Of a stretch of 64,000 nt of DNA, positions 48,092-58,467 are shown one piece after another (the stretch's first letter is position 1; every line of letters begins with the position of its first letter). The position numbers and the translations under genes were made by a program. The stretch is from CAWGOF01 sp963824225 (GTDB taxonomy: Bacteria > Acidobacteriota > Polarisedimenticolia > Polarisedimenticolales > Polarisedimenticolaceae), in contig CAWGOF010000001.1 of assembly GCA_963824225.1 (NCBI GenBank), positions 62,001-126,000 on the forward strand, given 5' to 3'. The notes below the pieces were generated by a model. The model made no database searches. It had not been told where the DNA came from and worked only from the letters and a program-made list of their open reading frames with translations.

Positions 48092-50215
48092 TTACGGGCA
48101 GGGCGCGACGTTCGGTCGCAGGAAGCCGGCGCTGTCCGTGCCCAGGTCGCTCTCGTCGCCGAAGAACGTGACGCCCGAGACCAGGACGTACTGCGCCGCG
48201 GGGAGGGGCGGCGAGTCCGCGTACGAGGTGTTCGTCACGCCGCACGCGCGGTGTTGGACGTTGTACCCCTGCGTGTGCAGGAGGCTCAGGTCCCCGATGT
48301 ACACGTTCCACCCGACGTAGTGGGGCTCGTCCTGCCAGACGAAGTGATTGTGATCCGGGTAGTCGATGTAGATCAGACCGTCATCCAGGTCACAGCGGTC
48401 GCCGACGCCGTCGTGGCTGAGGTCTGTCTGGTCGGTGTTCTGATCCTGCACGCAGTTGTCGCACGCGTCCCCGACGTTGTCTTCATCCCGGTCGGCCTGC
48501 AACTGCTGCGAGTCCAGCGGACAGTTGTCGCACGCGTCGCCCCGCGCGTCGCCGTCGGCGTTCTCCTGACCGGGGTTTGCCAGGCCGAGGCAGTTGTCGC
48601 ACGCGTCGCCGTCGCCATCCGCGTCGTTGTCGCCTTGACCTGCGTTGGCCGCGCCCGGGCAGTTGTCGGCGGCATCGGTCAAGCCGTCGTTGTCGTCATC
48701 CGGATCGCAGACGTCGCCCAGCGTGTCCCCGTCCAGGTTCGCCTGGTTGAAGTTCGGGTTCGACGGGCAGTTGTCGACGTTCCCGCAAATCGTATCTCCG
48801 TCGACGTCGTTCACCGGGTCGGCCGGGCATGCGTCGCACGCATCGCCGAACGCGTCGCCGTCGGAATTGCTCTGCGACGTGTTCGCAATCGTCACGCAGT
48901 TGTCGCACGCATCGCCGACGCCGTCCCCGTCGGAGTTGTTCTGGCTCGCGTTCGCGACCATCGGACAGTTGTCGACCCCCACGCATACGCCGTCGCCATC
49001 GAGGTCGCCCTGCGCGTCGGTGGGGCACGGGTCGCACGCGTTGCCCAAGCCGTCGCCGTCGGTGTCGGTCTGCGACGGATTGGCCACGTTCGCGCAGTTG
49101 TCGACCGCACACGTGTTGGCCGGGAACCCGGGGTTCCCGTAGCCGTCGGCGTCGGTATCGGTGCACGTGTCGCACGCGTCCCCGATCGAGTCGCCGTCCT
49201 CGTCGCCCGGGCAAGTACAGTCGAGTCTGATCTGGTCCGACACGTGAGCCGTCTCGAACGCATCGCTGCCGCCGAGGCTCGCCGCGAGGTACACGTCGGT
49301 GAGAACCGGATCGGAGCAGTCGACGACGAGCGTGGACGTCACGTCGAACGACGTGATGTGCTGAGGCTGTCCCGACGGCGCGGAGAGTACGGTCCATCCC
49401 GCGCCACGGTCGGTCGGCGGCGGAGCCCCGCGCGGGACGCGGGCGGCGAAGATCCTGTACCCGAACGTGCACGGACATTCGACCTTCTCGAACCTTCCGT
49501 CCAAGGGACGATCGACATCGACGCTGATCGTCATCTGCTGCTGAGCCTCGTCGCCGGACTCCACCGTCACCTGCGGCACCGGGATCGGGGCGAGGCGGAC
49601 GGTGGGGCCGGGATCGAGGAACGTGTGGAGGTTCGTGCTGGAGGTGGCGCCGAGCATCGCGAAGTAGCCGACGCCGCCCCACTGGTCGCTCAGCAGCATG
49701 CAGGTGCAGACACCGGGCACGGTCGGGCCGCAGCCGTCGACCAGCGGGTCGCTCCAGGTCACGGGCGGCCCGGGCTCCGCGTTCGGTCCCGACTTGAGGC
49801 TGATCCGGGCGACGTAGTGGTACAGGCCACCCGGATCGAACGACTGGCTGACCTGCTTGATCCAGAAGTCGCCGGGCGCGAGGCCACCTCGGAACGCGCC
49901 ACTGTCGTCCCCCTGACCGACGATCGGGTTCCCGGTGCCGAAGCGCCAGAAGACGCCACGGATCGTCGGCCCGATCGGCGCGTCCGACTGCGACGCATAG
50001 CAGCCGTAGGAGCCGCAGCTGCCGTCACCGCCCGCGCCGCCCCACTCGGGGTTCGACACGAGGTAGCTCTGCGTCGCATCGAGAAGTGCGTTGCCCGGGC
50101 AGCCGGCGCGCGCTGGGGCGAACGGAACCGCAAGAGCCACGGCCGCTGCCGCGGAGAGCAGAACCTTCGGACAAGCCCCCCGTCTCACGCTGCCTGAGTG
50201 ATACTGGGAGCCCAT
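48092..50215 (-). CDS. Secreted thrombospondin type 3 repeat protein, paralogue 1
   Basis: 707 residues from ATG 50215; GTG 50188 is an alternative that would fit the promoter noted at 50198. Signal peptide (VLLSAAAAVALAVPFAPARA), an N-terminal domain of about 300 residues (GCPGNALLDATQSYLVSNPEW... LSDQWGGVGYF), then about nine Asp-rich calcium-binding repeats (DGDGVGDACDNC type, 350-610), and a C-terminal module from VWQDEPHYVGWNVYIGDL to RPNVAPCP. It is likely an extracellular calcium-stabilised protein; the function is unknown. Last of four tandem paralogues. Confidence 0.85.
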   Translation of the reverse strand: MGSQYHSGSVRRGACPKVLLSAAAAVALAVPFAPARAGCPGNALLDATQSYLVSNPEWGGAGGDGSCGSYGCYASQSDAPIGPTIRGVFWRFGTGNPIVGQGDDSGAFRGGLAPGDFWIKQVSQSFDPGGLYHYVARISLKSGPNAEPGPPVTWSDPLVDGCGPTVPGVCTCMLLSDQWGGVGYFAMLGATSSTNLHTFLDPGPTVRLAPIPVPQVTVESGDEAQQQMTISVDVDRPLDGRFEKVECPCTFGYRIFAARVPRGAPPPTDRGAGWTVLSAPSGQPQHITSFDVTSTLVVDCSDPVLTDVYLAASLGGSDAFETAHVSDQIRLDCTCPGDEDGDSIGDACDTCTDTDADGYGNPGFPANTCAVDNCANVANPSQTDTDGDGLGNACDPCPTDAQGDLDGDGVCVGVDNCPMVANASQNNSDGDGVGDACDNCVTIANTSQSNSDGDAFGDACDACPADPVNDVDGDTICGNVDNCPSNPNFNQANLDGDTLGDVCDPDDDNDGLTDAADNCPGAANAGQGDNDADGDGDACDNCLGLANPGQENADGDARGDACDNCPLDSQQLQADRDEDNVGDACDNCVQDQNTDQTDLSHDGVGDRCDLDDGLIYIDYPDHNHFVWQDEPHYVGWNVYIGDLSLLHTQGYNVQHRACGVTNTSYADSPPLPAAQYVLVSGVTFFGDESDLGTDSAGFLRPNVAPCP

Positions 50216-50226
50216 GCCCGCGTCAA
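50198..50226 (-). promoter_or_regulatory. Candidate sigma-70 promoter over the start of paralogue 1
   Basis: -35 TTGACG, 17-bp spacer, -10 TATCAC on the minus strand. The spacer contains the ATG 50215. If used, the transcript would begin a few bases before GTG 50188. Confidence 0.4.
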
Positions 50227-50264
50227 GGAACGGGCACGCGAAACAGCGCCTCTTTTCTGTCCGA

Positions 50265-52424
50265 TTACGGGCAGGGCAGCGTGTTCGGGCGGATCACGCC
50301 CGCGCTCGTCGTGCCGAGGTCGGACTCGAAGCCGCCCGCTTGACCCGTGACGAGGACGAACGCGGCCTGTCCGGGAAGCGGATCCGGATCGGCGAGCGAC
50401 GTCGTACCGACCCCGCACGTGCGCTGGGCCTGGCTGTTCGAGCCCGGCGGCTGCGTATACGGCCCACCAGCGCGTAGGACGGCTAAGTCGCCGCGGTAGA
50501 CGTTCCAGCTCACGTAACCCTGTTCGGCCTGCCACGACACCGTGCCCTTGGTCGAGTACAAGACGTAGATCATCCCGTCGGCGAGGTCGCACCGGTCCCC
50601 GACCGCGTCGTCATCGCGGTCGACCTGGCCGTAGTTCCAGTCGATCGGGCAGTTGTCGCAGACGTCGCCTGCACGGTCGAGATCTCCATCGGCCTGCGTT
50701 GCATTCGACGCGAGGGGGCAGTTGTCGATCGCGCAGGTGCTCGAGCGGAACCCCGGGTTCGCGTAGCCATCGGCGTCGGTATCGGTGCACGGGTCGCATT
50801 CATCGCCGATCGAGTCGACGTCGAGATCGCCCTGGCTCGGGTTCGACACGTCGTCGCAGTTGTCGCACGCATTGCCGAGCCCGTCTGAGTCGGTATCTTC
50901 CTGGTTCGGGTTCGGGACGCTCCGACAATTGTCACACGCGCTGCCGACGCCGTCCCCGTCCGTGTCGACTTGTGTCGAGTTGTGCTGAAGCGGACAGTTG
51001 TCGAGTGGGCAGGTGCTGGCCGGGAACCCCGGGTCCGCGTAGTGGTCGCCGTCGTAGTCGGTGCACAGGTCGCACGCGTCGCCTATCCCGTCGAAGTCGA
51101 GATCGCCTTGCCCGGGGTTCGCGACCTGGATGCAGTTGTCGCACGCGTTGCCGCGCTGGTCGCCGTCGGCATCCGATTGCGCCGGATTGGCCGCCTGCGG
51201 ACAGTTGTCGCAGGCATCGCCCAATCCGTCCGTGTCGCTGTTCTGCTGGCCCGCGTTCGCGACGATCGGACAGTTGTCGCACAACTGGTGCACGCCGTCT
51301 CCATCCGAGTCCTCGACGTCGCCGCTCTCGTCGACGAGGGAGTCGCAGTCGTTGTCGATCGCGTCGCAGATCTCGGTTGCCTCGGGGTAGCTGCCAGGGT
51401 TCGTGTCGTCGCAGTCCAGGAAGCACGGGGCACCGTCGTCGTCCTCGTCGACCAGGCAGCTGCAGTCGAACGGTCCGAGCTGGGTCGAGACGTGCGGTGT
51501 CCCGAACCCGCTGTCGCCGACGAGGCTCGCCGCGAGGTACACGTCGGTGAGGAGCGGATCGGAGCAGTCGACGAGCACGGAAACGGTGTCGGTGAAGGGC
51601 GTGATCGGTTGCGGCTGCCCCGACGCCAGAGGGAGGACGCTCCATCCCTCGACCCGGTCGATCGGGGCCGGAGCCCCGGGCGGGGTCCGGGCGGCGAGGA
51701 TCCGGTAGCCGAGCGTGCACGAGCAGTCGTCTTTCTCGAACCGCCCGACGAGCGGGGGATCGACGTGGAGATCGAACCTGATCCACTGCTCCGCCTCGTT
51801 CCCGGATTGCCCGGTCAGCTGCGCCGCGGGGATCACGCCCAGCCGGATCGTCGTTCCGGGGTCGAGGTCCGTGTTGAGAGTCGCGCTCGCTTGGGCGCCG
51901 AGCATGCCGAAGTACCCCACGCCACCCCACTGATCGCTCAGGAGCATGCACGTGCAGATGCCGGGCGAGGTCGGGCCGCAGCCGTCGACGAGCGGATCGC
52001 TCCAGGTCACGGGCGGTCCGGCATTGTAGTTTGGCCCCGAGTTGAGGCTGACCCACGCCGGGTAGTGGTAGAGCCCTCCTGGATCGAAAGCCTCGCTGAC
52101 CTGCTTGAGCCAGGAGTCGCCCGTCGCGAGGCCACCGCTGAACGCGCCGCTGTCGTTGCCCTGACCGACGATCGGGTTTCCCGCCCCGAGTTGCCAGAAC
52201 ACACCTCGGATCGTCGGGCCGACTGGTGCGTCCGATTGATACGCGTAGCATCCGAAAGAGCCGCAGCCGCCGTCACTGCCGGCGCCGCCCCAATCCGGGT
52301 TCGAGACAAGGTAGGTCTGTGTCGCATCGAGGAGCACGTTTCCCGGGCAGCTGGCCCACGCCGGGGCGAACGGAACGGCAAGAGCCACGGCCGCCGTCGT
52401 GGCGAGCAGAGCGCTCCGGATCAT
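50265..52424 (-). CDS. Secreted thrombospondin type 3 repeat protein, paralogue 2
   Basis: 719 residues with signal peptide (ALLATTAAVALAVPFAPAWA). Same N-terminal domain as its neighbours; a MopE-like metal motif (DCDDTNPGSYPEATEICDAIDNDCDSLVDE region) precedes about nine type 3 repeats. The end module closes with RPNTLPCP. Its ATG overlaps the stop of paralogue 3 by 4 bp. The C-terminal part is almost identical to that of paralogue 4, indicating recent duplication or gene conversion. Confidence 0.87.
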   Translation of the reverse strand: MIRSALLATTAAVALAVPFAPAWASCPGNVLLDATQTYLVSNPDWGGAGSDGGCGSFGCYAYQSDAPVGPTIRGVFWQLGAGNPIVGQGNDSGAFSGGLATGDSWLKQVSEAFDPGGLYHYPAWVSLNSGPNYNAGPPVTWSDPLVDGCGPTSPGICTCMLLSDQWGGVGYFGMLGAQASATLNTDLDPGTTIRLGVIPAAQLTGQSGNEAEQWIRFDLHVDPPLVGRFEKDDCSCTLGYRILAARTPPGAPAPIDRVEGWSVLPLASGQPQPITPFTDTVSVLVDCSDPLLTDVYLAASLVGDSGFGTPHVSTQLGPFDCSCLVDEDDDGAPCFLDCDDTNPGSYPEATEICDAIDNDCDSLVDESGDVEDSDGDGVHQLCDNCPIVANAGQQNSDTDGLGDACDNCPQAANPAQSDADGDQRGNACDNCIQVANPGQGDLDFDGIGDACDLCTDYDGDHYADPGFPASTCPLDNCPLQHNSTQVDTDGDGVGSACDNCRSVPNPNQEDTDSDGLGNACDNCDDVSNPSQGDLDVDSIGDECDPCTDTDADGYANPGFRSSTCAIDNCPLASNATQADGDLDRAGDVCDNCPIDWNYGQVDRDDDAVGDRCDLADGMIYVLYSTKGTVSWQAEQGYVSWNVYRGDLAVLRAGGPYTQPPGSNSQAQRTCGVGTTSLADPDPLPGQAAFVLVTGQAGGFESDLGTTSAGVIRPNTLPCP

Positions 52425-54493
52425 GGACAGGGGCTCGTGTTCGGCCTCTCGACGCCGAAGCTATTCGTTCCGAGCGTAGTCTCGCCGCCGGGGCCGACGC
52501 CGGTGATCAGGTAGAACGCCGCCTGATCGGACGGCGGGTCCGAGTCGACGATCGACGTCGAGCTCAGCCCGCACGTCCGGGTCGCCAGCGGGTTCGAGCC
52601 CGGGATCTGCGTGTAGATCCCATCCGCGTTCAGCACGGCCAGGCTGCCGCGGTAGACGTTCCACGCGGTGAGCCCAAGCTCTTCCTGCCAGACGATCGTT
52701 CGTGGCGCGATGCCCCTCACGTAGATCGTTCCGTCATCGAAGTCGCACGCGTCGCCTTCCCCGTCCTCGTTCCGATCGACCTGGTCGGGGTTCCGTAGCA
52801 CCCGGCAGTTGTCGCATGCGTCGCCCCGCTGGTCGCCGTCGGCATCCGATTGCGCCGGATTGGCCGCCAGCGGGCAGTTGTCGCATGCGTCGCCCAGCGA
52901 GTCGCTGTCGAGGTTCGTCTGCGGTGGGTTCGCGATCGTTGGGCAGTTGTCGCAGGCGTCGCCCGACAGGTCCCCGTCACCGTCGGACTGTGCGGCGTTG
53001 GCCACGAACGCACAGTTGTCGCAGGCGTTGCCAAGGCGGTCCCCGTCCGAGTCGGTCTGGACCGCGTTCGGGATCGTCGGACAGTTGTCGACGCTCGTGC
53101 AGACGCCGTCCCCGTCGGGGTCGCCGACCGGGTCCGTGGGGCACGGGTCGCACGCGTTCCCCACGCCGTCGCCGTCCGTGTCGGTCTGTGACGGGTTCCA
53201 CGTCTGCGGGCAGTTGTCGCCGCTCGTGCAGACGCCGTCGTCGTCGGTATCGGTGCACGGGTCGCAGGCGTCGCCGACGCCGTCGTGGTCGCTGTCCAGC
53301 TGAAACGGGTTCGGAACGTTTGGACAGTTGTCGCAGACCTGGCGCACGTCGTCTCCGTCCGAGTCCTCGACGCTGCCGACTTCGTCGACGAGGGGATCGC
53401 AGTCGTTGTCGATCGCGTCGCACAGCTCGGGCGCGCCAGGGTAGCGCTGCGGGTTCGCGTCGTCGCAATCGGCGAAGCACGGGAACCCGTCGCCGTCCGC
53501 GTCGTCGAGGCAGGTGCAGTCGAACGGTCCGAGCTGGGTCGAAACGTGCGGTGTCTCGAACCCGCTGTCGCCGACGAGGCTCGCCGCGAGGTACACGTCG
53601 GTGAGAAGCGGATCGGAGCAGTCGACGAGCACGGAAACGGTGTCGGTGAAGGGCGTGATCGGTTGCGGCTGCCCCGACGTCAGAGGGAGGACGCTCCATC
53701 CCTGGACCCGGTCGACCGGGGCCGGCGCCCCGGGCGCGGTCCGCGCGGCGAGGATCCGGTACCCGAGCGTGCACGAGCAGTCGTCTTTCTCGAACCGCCC
53801 GACGAGCGGGGGATCGACGCGGAGGTCGAAGCGCATCTGCTGCTGGACCTCGTCCGCGGCCGGGTCGATCACCTGCGGCGCGGGGATCGCGCCCAGCCGG
53901 ATCGTCGTACCCGGGTCGAGGTTCGTGTTGAGAGTCGCGCTCGCTTGTGCGCCGAGCATGCCGAAGTACCCGACGCCACCCCACTGATCGCTCAGGAGCA
54001 TGCAGGTACAGATGTCGGGCGAGGTCGGGCCGCAACCGTCGACCAGCGGGTCGCTCCACGTGACGGGCGGTCCGGGGTTGTAGTTCGGCCCCGATTTGAG
54101 GCTGACCCACGCCGGGTAGTGGTATAGCCCGCCCGGAAAGGATGCGCTGACCTGCTTGAGCCACGGATCGGGCGGCCCGAAGCCACCTGTGAACGTGCCG
54201 CTGTCGTTTCCCTGACCGACGACAGGGTTTCCCGCCCCGAGCTGCCAGAACACGCCTCGAATCGTCGGGCCGACCGGTGCGTCCGATTGAGACGCGTAGC
54301 AGCCGAAGGAGCCGCAGCCCCAATCGGGGTTCGACACGAGGTAGCTCTGCGTCGCATCGAGAAGTGCGTTGCCCGGGCAGCCGGCGCGCGCTGGGGCGAA
54401 CGAAGCCGCAAGAGCCACAGCCGCTGCCGTGGAAAGCAGAACCCTCGGACACGCCCCCCGTCTCACGCTGTTGGAGTGATACTGGGAGCCCAT
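52421..54493 (-). CDS. Secreted thrombospondin type 3 repeat protein, paralogue 3
   Basis: 690 residues from ATG 54493 (GTG 54466 is the alternative). Signal peptide as in paralogue 1. The N-terminal domain is shortened by a deletion after SNPDWG (the Gly-rich GGAGxDG loop is gone). A MopE-like motif (DCDDANPQRYPGAPELCD) and about ten repeats follow, with two spaced insertions of the DDDGVCTSGDNC type. It ends RPNTSPCP. Upstream gene of the overlapping pair with paralogue 2. Confidence 0.87.
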   Translation of the reverse strand: MGSQYHSNSVRRGACPRVLLSTAAAVALAASFAPARAGCPGNALLDATQSYLVSNPDWGCGSFGCYASQSDAPVGPTIRGVFWQLGAGNPVVGQGNDSGTFTGGFGPPDPWLKQVSASFPGGLYHYPAWVSLKSGPNYNPGPPVTWSDPLVDGCGPTSPDICTCMLLSDQWGGVGYFGMLGAQASATLNTNLDPGTTIRLGAIPAPQVIDPAADEVQQQMRFDLRVDPPLVGRFEKDDCSCTLGYRILAARTAPGAPAPVDRVQGWSVLPLTSGQPQPITPFTDTVSVLVDCSDPLLTDVYLAASLVGDSGFETPHVSTQLGPFDCTCLDDADGDGFPCFADCDDANPQRYPGAPELCDAIDNDCDPLVDEVGSVEDSDGDDVRQVCDNCPNVPNPFQLDSDHDGVGDACDPCTDTDDDGVCTSGDNCPQTWNPSQTDTDGDGVGNACDPCPTDPVGDPDGDGVCTSVDNCPTIPNAVQTDSDGDRLGNACDNCAFVANAAQSDGDGDLSGDACDNCPTIANPPQTNLDSDSLGDACDNCPLAANPAQSDADGDQRGDACDNCRVLRNPDQVDRNEDGEGDACDFDDGTIYVRGIAPRTIVWQEELGLTAWNVYRGSLAVLNADGIYTQIPGSNPLATRTCGLSSTSIVDSDPPSDQAAFYLITGVGPGGETTLGTNSFGVERPNTSPCP

Positions 54494-54504
54494 GACCGGG
54501 TCAA
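54476..54504 (-). promoter_or_regulatory. Candidate sigma-70 promoter over the start of paralogue 3
   Basis: -35 TTGACC, 17-bp spacer, -10 TATCAC on the minus strand; duplicate of the 50198 site. It again places the start of transcription downstream of the ATG and 3-4 bases before GTG 54466. Confidence 0.45.
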
Positions 54505-54542
54505 GGAACGGGCACGCGAAACACCGCCTCTTTTCTGTCCGA

Positions 54543-56255
54543 TTACGGGCAGGGGAGCGTGTTCGGGCGGATCACGCCCGCGCTTGTCGTGCCGAGGTCG
54601 GACTCGAAGCCGCCCGATTGACCCGTGACGAGGACGAACGAGGCCTGTCCGGGCAGCGGATCCGGATCGGCGAGCGACGTCGTGCCGACGCCGCACGTGC
54701 GCTGCGCCAGCGCATTCGAGCCCGGAGCCTGCGTGTACGGTCCACCGGCGCGTAGGACCGCAAGATCCCCGCGGTAGACGTTCCAACCTACGTAGCCCTG
54801 CTCGACCTGCCACGACACCGCGCTCGTGGTCGAGTACACAACGTAGATCATCCCGTCCGCGAGATCGCACCGGTCACCGACCGAATCATCGTCGCGGTCG
54901 ACCTGGCCGTAGTTCCAGTCGGAAGGGCAGTTGTCGCACGCGTCGCCGGCCTGGTCGAGATCCCCATCGGTCTGCGTCGGGTTGTAGACGCTCAGGCAGT
55001 TGTCGCAGGCGTCGCCGCGGGCGTCTGCATCGGTGTTGGTCTGCGCGGCGTTCCAGGCGTTCACGCAGTTGTCGCACACGTCGCCGACGCTGTCCCCGTC
55101 GCGATCGGCTTGTAGCGGATCGAAGTCGAGCGGACACACGTCGCAGACATCTCCACGCGAGTCAGAATCGGTGTCAGCCTGGCTCGCATTCGCGACGGAA
55201 GGACAGTTGTCGCAGATATTCCCACGCGCATCACCGTCAGTATCAACCTGGTCCGGATTGGCAGTGGAGACGCAGTTGTCGCACGCGTCGCCCGACGAGT
55301 CTCCATCGGCGTCAAACTGTGTCGGGTTCGAGACCGTCGGACAGTTGTCGAGGTTACCGCAGACGCCATCGCCGTCCACGTCGTCAGGTGTCGGATCGTC
55401 AGGACACGCGTCGCACGCATCTCCCTGGCCATCGGAATCTCGATCCGTCTGAGAGGCATTTGAAACCATCGGACAGTTGTCGATGGGACAGGTGATTCCC
55501 GGGAATCCGGGATCGCCGAACCCGTCCCCGTCTGTATCGACGCAGTCGTCACAGACATCGCCGACTTGGTCAACGTCGGCGTCCTCCTGTCCCGGGTTGT
55601 GGTCGAGAAGGCAGTTGTCGCAGGCGTTGCCACGCCCGTCGAGATCGGCGTCGGCCTGGCTCGCGTTGAACAGTGTCGGACAGTTGTCGCACGCGCCATG
55701 AACGCCGTCGCCATCGGTGTCTTCGCCAAGGGCGTTCTCATCGGTCAGGTTGTCACAGTCATCGTCCGAGGAATTACAGACCTCCGCCGCTCCAGGATGT
55801 TTCGCTGGATCCAGGTCGTCACAGTCCACATCTTCCGCGAAACCATCGCCGTCTTCATCGAGCGGCATGGGCAATAGGAAGGGACCCACGTGTGCCGAGA
55901 CGTGAGCGGCAACAAACGGGGTGGCTCCCTCACCCACCAGGACGATCGCCAGGTAAAGGTCCTCAAAACTGCCGGGCGTTCTCTCGGCACGAACCGAGGC
56001 CGTAGAACCGAAAGAGGTAATTGGCTGGGCATTTCCGCTCGCGCCAAAAAGCTCGTTCCACCCAGAAGCAGTACCTCGCTCGGCCGGCGCGCTCGCGCCA
56101 GGCGAGACACGTTTTCCATAGACCTTGAAACCGCTCAGACAGGGTCCGCAGCCATCCTTGGAGTAGATTCCTCCGACGAAGCCCCCGTGCGAAACCCACG
56201 CAGCGAGCGCGCGCTTGCGCCAGGCGGCCGAGCGGGCGAAGCGCGAGCGTCTCAA
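54543..56255 (-). CDS. 5'-truncated thrombospondin type 3 repeat protein, paralogue 4
   Basis: Frame of up to 570 residues, but homology to the paralogues starts only at GPCLSGFKVYGKRV (about 56150). The signal peptide and most of the N-terminal domain are absent and the first 35 residues (MRRSRFARSAAWRKR...) are unrelated. MopE-like DCDDLDPAKHPGAAEVC, about ten repeats and the intact end module remain. Codon use in the repeats is less GC-rich than in the others. Probably a relic that is not secreted, unless a distant start is used. The arsenate reductase gene ends 42 bp upstream. Confidence 0.6.
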   Translation of the reverse strand: MRRSRFARSAAWRKRALAAWVSHGGFVGGIYSKDGCGPCLSGFKVYGKRVSPGASAPAERGTASGWNELFGASGNAQPITSFGSTASVRAERTPGSFEDLYLAIVLVGEGATPFVAAHVSAHVGPFLLPMPLDEDGDGFAEDVDCDDLDPAKHPGAAEVCNSSDDDCDNLTDENALGEDTDGDGVHGACDNCPTLFNASQADADLDGRGNACDNCLLDHNPGQEDADVDQVGDVCDDCVDTDGDGFGDPGFPGITCPIDNCPMVSNASQTDRDSDGQGDACDACPDDPTPDDVDGDGVCGNLDNCPTVSNPTQFDADGDSSGDACDNCVSTANPDQVDTDGDARGNICDNCPSVANASQADTDSDSRGDVCDVCPLDFDPLQADRDGDSVGDVCDNCVNAWNAAQTNTDADARGDACDNCLSVYNPTQTDGDLDQAGDACDNCPSDWNYGQVDRDDDSVGDRCDLADGMIYVVYSTTSAVSWQVEQGYVGWNVYRGDLAVLRAGGPYTQAPGSNALAQRTCGVGTTSLADPDPLPGQASFVLVTGQSGGFESDLGTTSAGVIRPNTLPCP

Positions 56256-56297
56256 GGCGGCGGATCGGCCCGCGAAGCCCCGAAAGAAGCGCAGCTC

Positions 56298-56720
56298 CTA
56301 GAGCGTCGCGTCGATCCAGGCGGAGATCTCGTCGCGCACGCGGCGGTAGTGCGCGAGCGCTTCTTCCTCGGTCTTCGCGTCGGCCGCAACGCGCGGTGGG
56401 TCGTCGAAGCCGCGGTGTAGGGTCCGCTTCGCGCCGGGGAGCACGGGGCAGGTCTCGCGCGCGTGGTCGCACACGGTCACGACGAGGTCGAAGCTCGCCG
56501 CATCGAATTCGCGAACGTGCTTCGGCCATTGGTCCGCCATGTCGATCCCGATCTCGCGCATCACGCGCACGGCGCGCGGGTCGATCTTGCTCGCCGGCGC
56601 GACGCCGGCCGATGCGGCATCGATCCGCTCGGCGTGGCGGCTCTTGGCCCAGGCTTCGGCCATCTGGCTGCGACCGGCGTTGCCCGTGCACAGGAACAGG
56701 ACGCGTCGTCGTTCCGCCAT
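56298..56720 (-). CDS. arsC: Low-molecular-weight phosphatase-type arsenate reductase
   Basis: 140 residues. The P-loop is FLCTGNAGRSQMAEAW (CX5R nucleophile site) and the two further redox cysteines are in TVCDHARETCPVLPG, the thioredoxin-coupled ArsC pattern. It reduces arsenate to arsenite; a thioredoxin is encoded at 27.5 kb. No other ars genes are nearby, so it is a single gene here. ATG 56720 diverges from tRNA-Glu. Confidence 0.92.
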   Translation of the reverse strand: MAERRRVLFLCTGNAGRSQMAEAWAKSRHAERIDAASAGVAPASKIDPRAVRVMREIGIDMADQWPKHVREFDAASFDLVVTVCDHARETCPVLPGAKRTLHRGFDDPPRVAADAKTEEEALAHYRRVRDEISAWIDATL

Positions 56721-56740
56721 GCGCGCTCCCCGGGGACGTT

Positions 56741-56749
56741 TGCTACACT
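56741..56749 (+). promoter_or_regulatory. Candidate extended -10 promoter of tRNA-Glu
   Basis: TGCTACACT (TGn plus TACACT) ends 15 bases before the tRNA. No clear -35 is visible. Confidence 0.45.
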
Positions 56750-56764
56750 CCGGCCGTTCCGCCG

Positions 56765-56842
56765 GTCCCCATCGTCTAGTCTGGCCTAGGACACCACCCT
56801 TTCAAGGTGGCGACACGGGTTCGAATCCCGTTGGGGACGCCA
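56765..56842 (+). tRNA. tRNA-Glu (anticodon TTC)
   Basis: 78 nt. Acceptor GTCCCCA/TGGGGAC, anticodon arm CCACC-CTTTCAA-GGTGG giving TTC, T-arm ACGGG-TTCGAAT-CCCGT and encoded CCA after a G discriminator. Confidence 0.97.
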
Positions 56843-56946
56843 CGCGACTGACGTGGATTGCGACAGTCGAGCGTCTTCGGCTGACACCTCGCGGCACCTC
56901 TCGCGCTCGATCCTCTCCTTTTCCTCGGTTTCTCCCGCGGTCGGTA

Positions 56947-56962
56947 CGGAACCGATCTTGCA
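56947..56962 (+). promoter_or_regulatory. Candidate sigma-54 promoter before the second response regulator
   Basis: CGGAACC-GATC-TTGCA: GG at -24 and GC at -12 with exact spacing, although the -24 block is only partly consensus. The leader to ATG 57022 holds a GGCCCG-ACA-CGGGCC hairpin (56980-56994). Confidence 0.35.
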
Positions 56963-57021
56963 GCGTTCCGCGACACGGCGGCCCGACACGGGCCGACACG
57001 CAGCGGGGAGGGCAATCTACG

Positions 57022-58467
<1,446 letters not shown>

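Noticed and set aside
48360..55750. Regularly spaced short DNA repeats (GTTGTCGCA-like), considered as CRISPR
   Set aside because: They are codons for DACDNC-type calcium repeats in open frames, spaced unevenly and without unique spacers.
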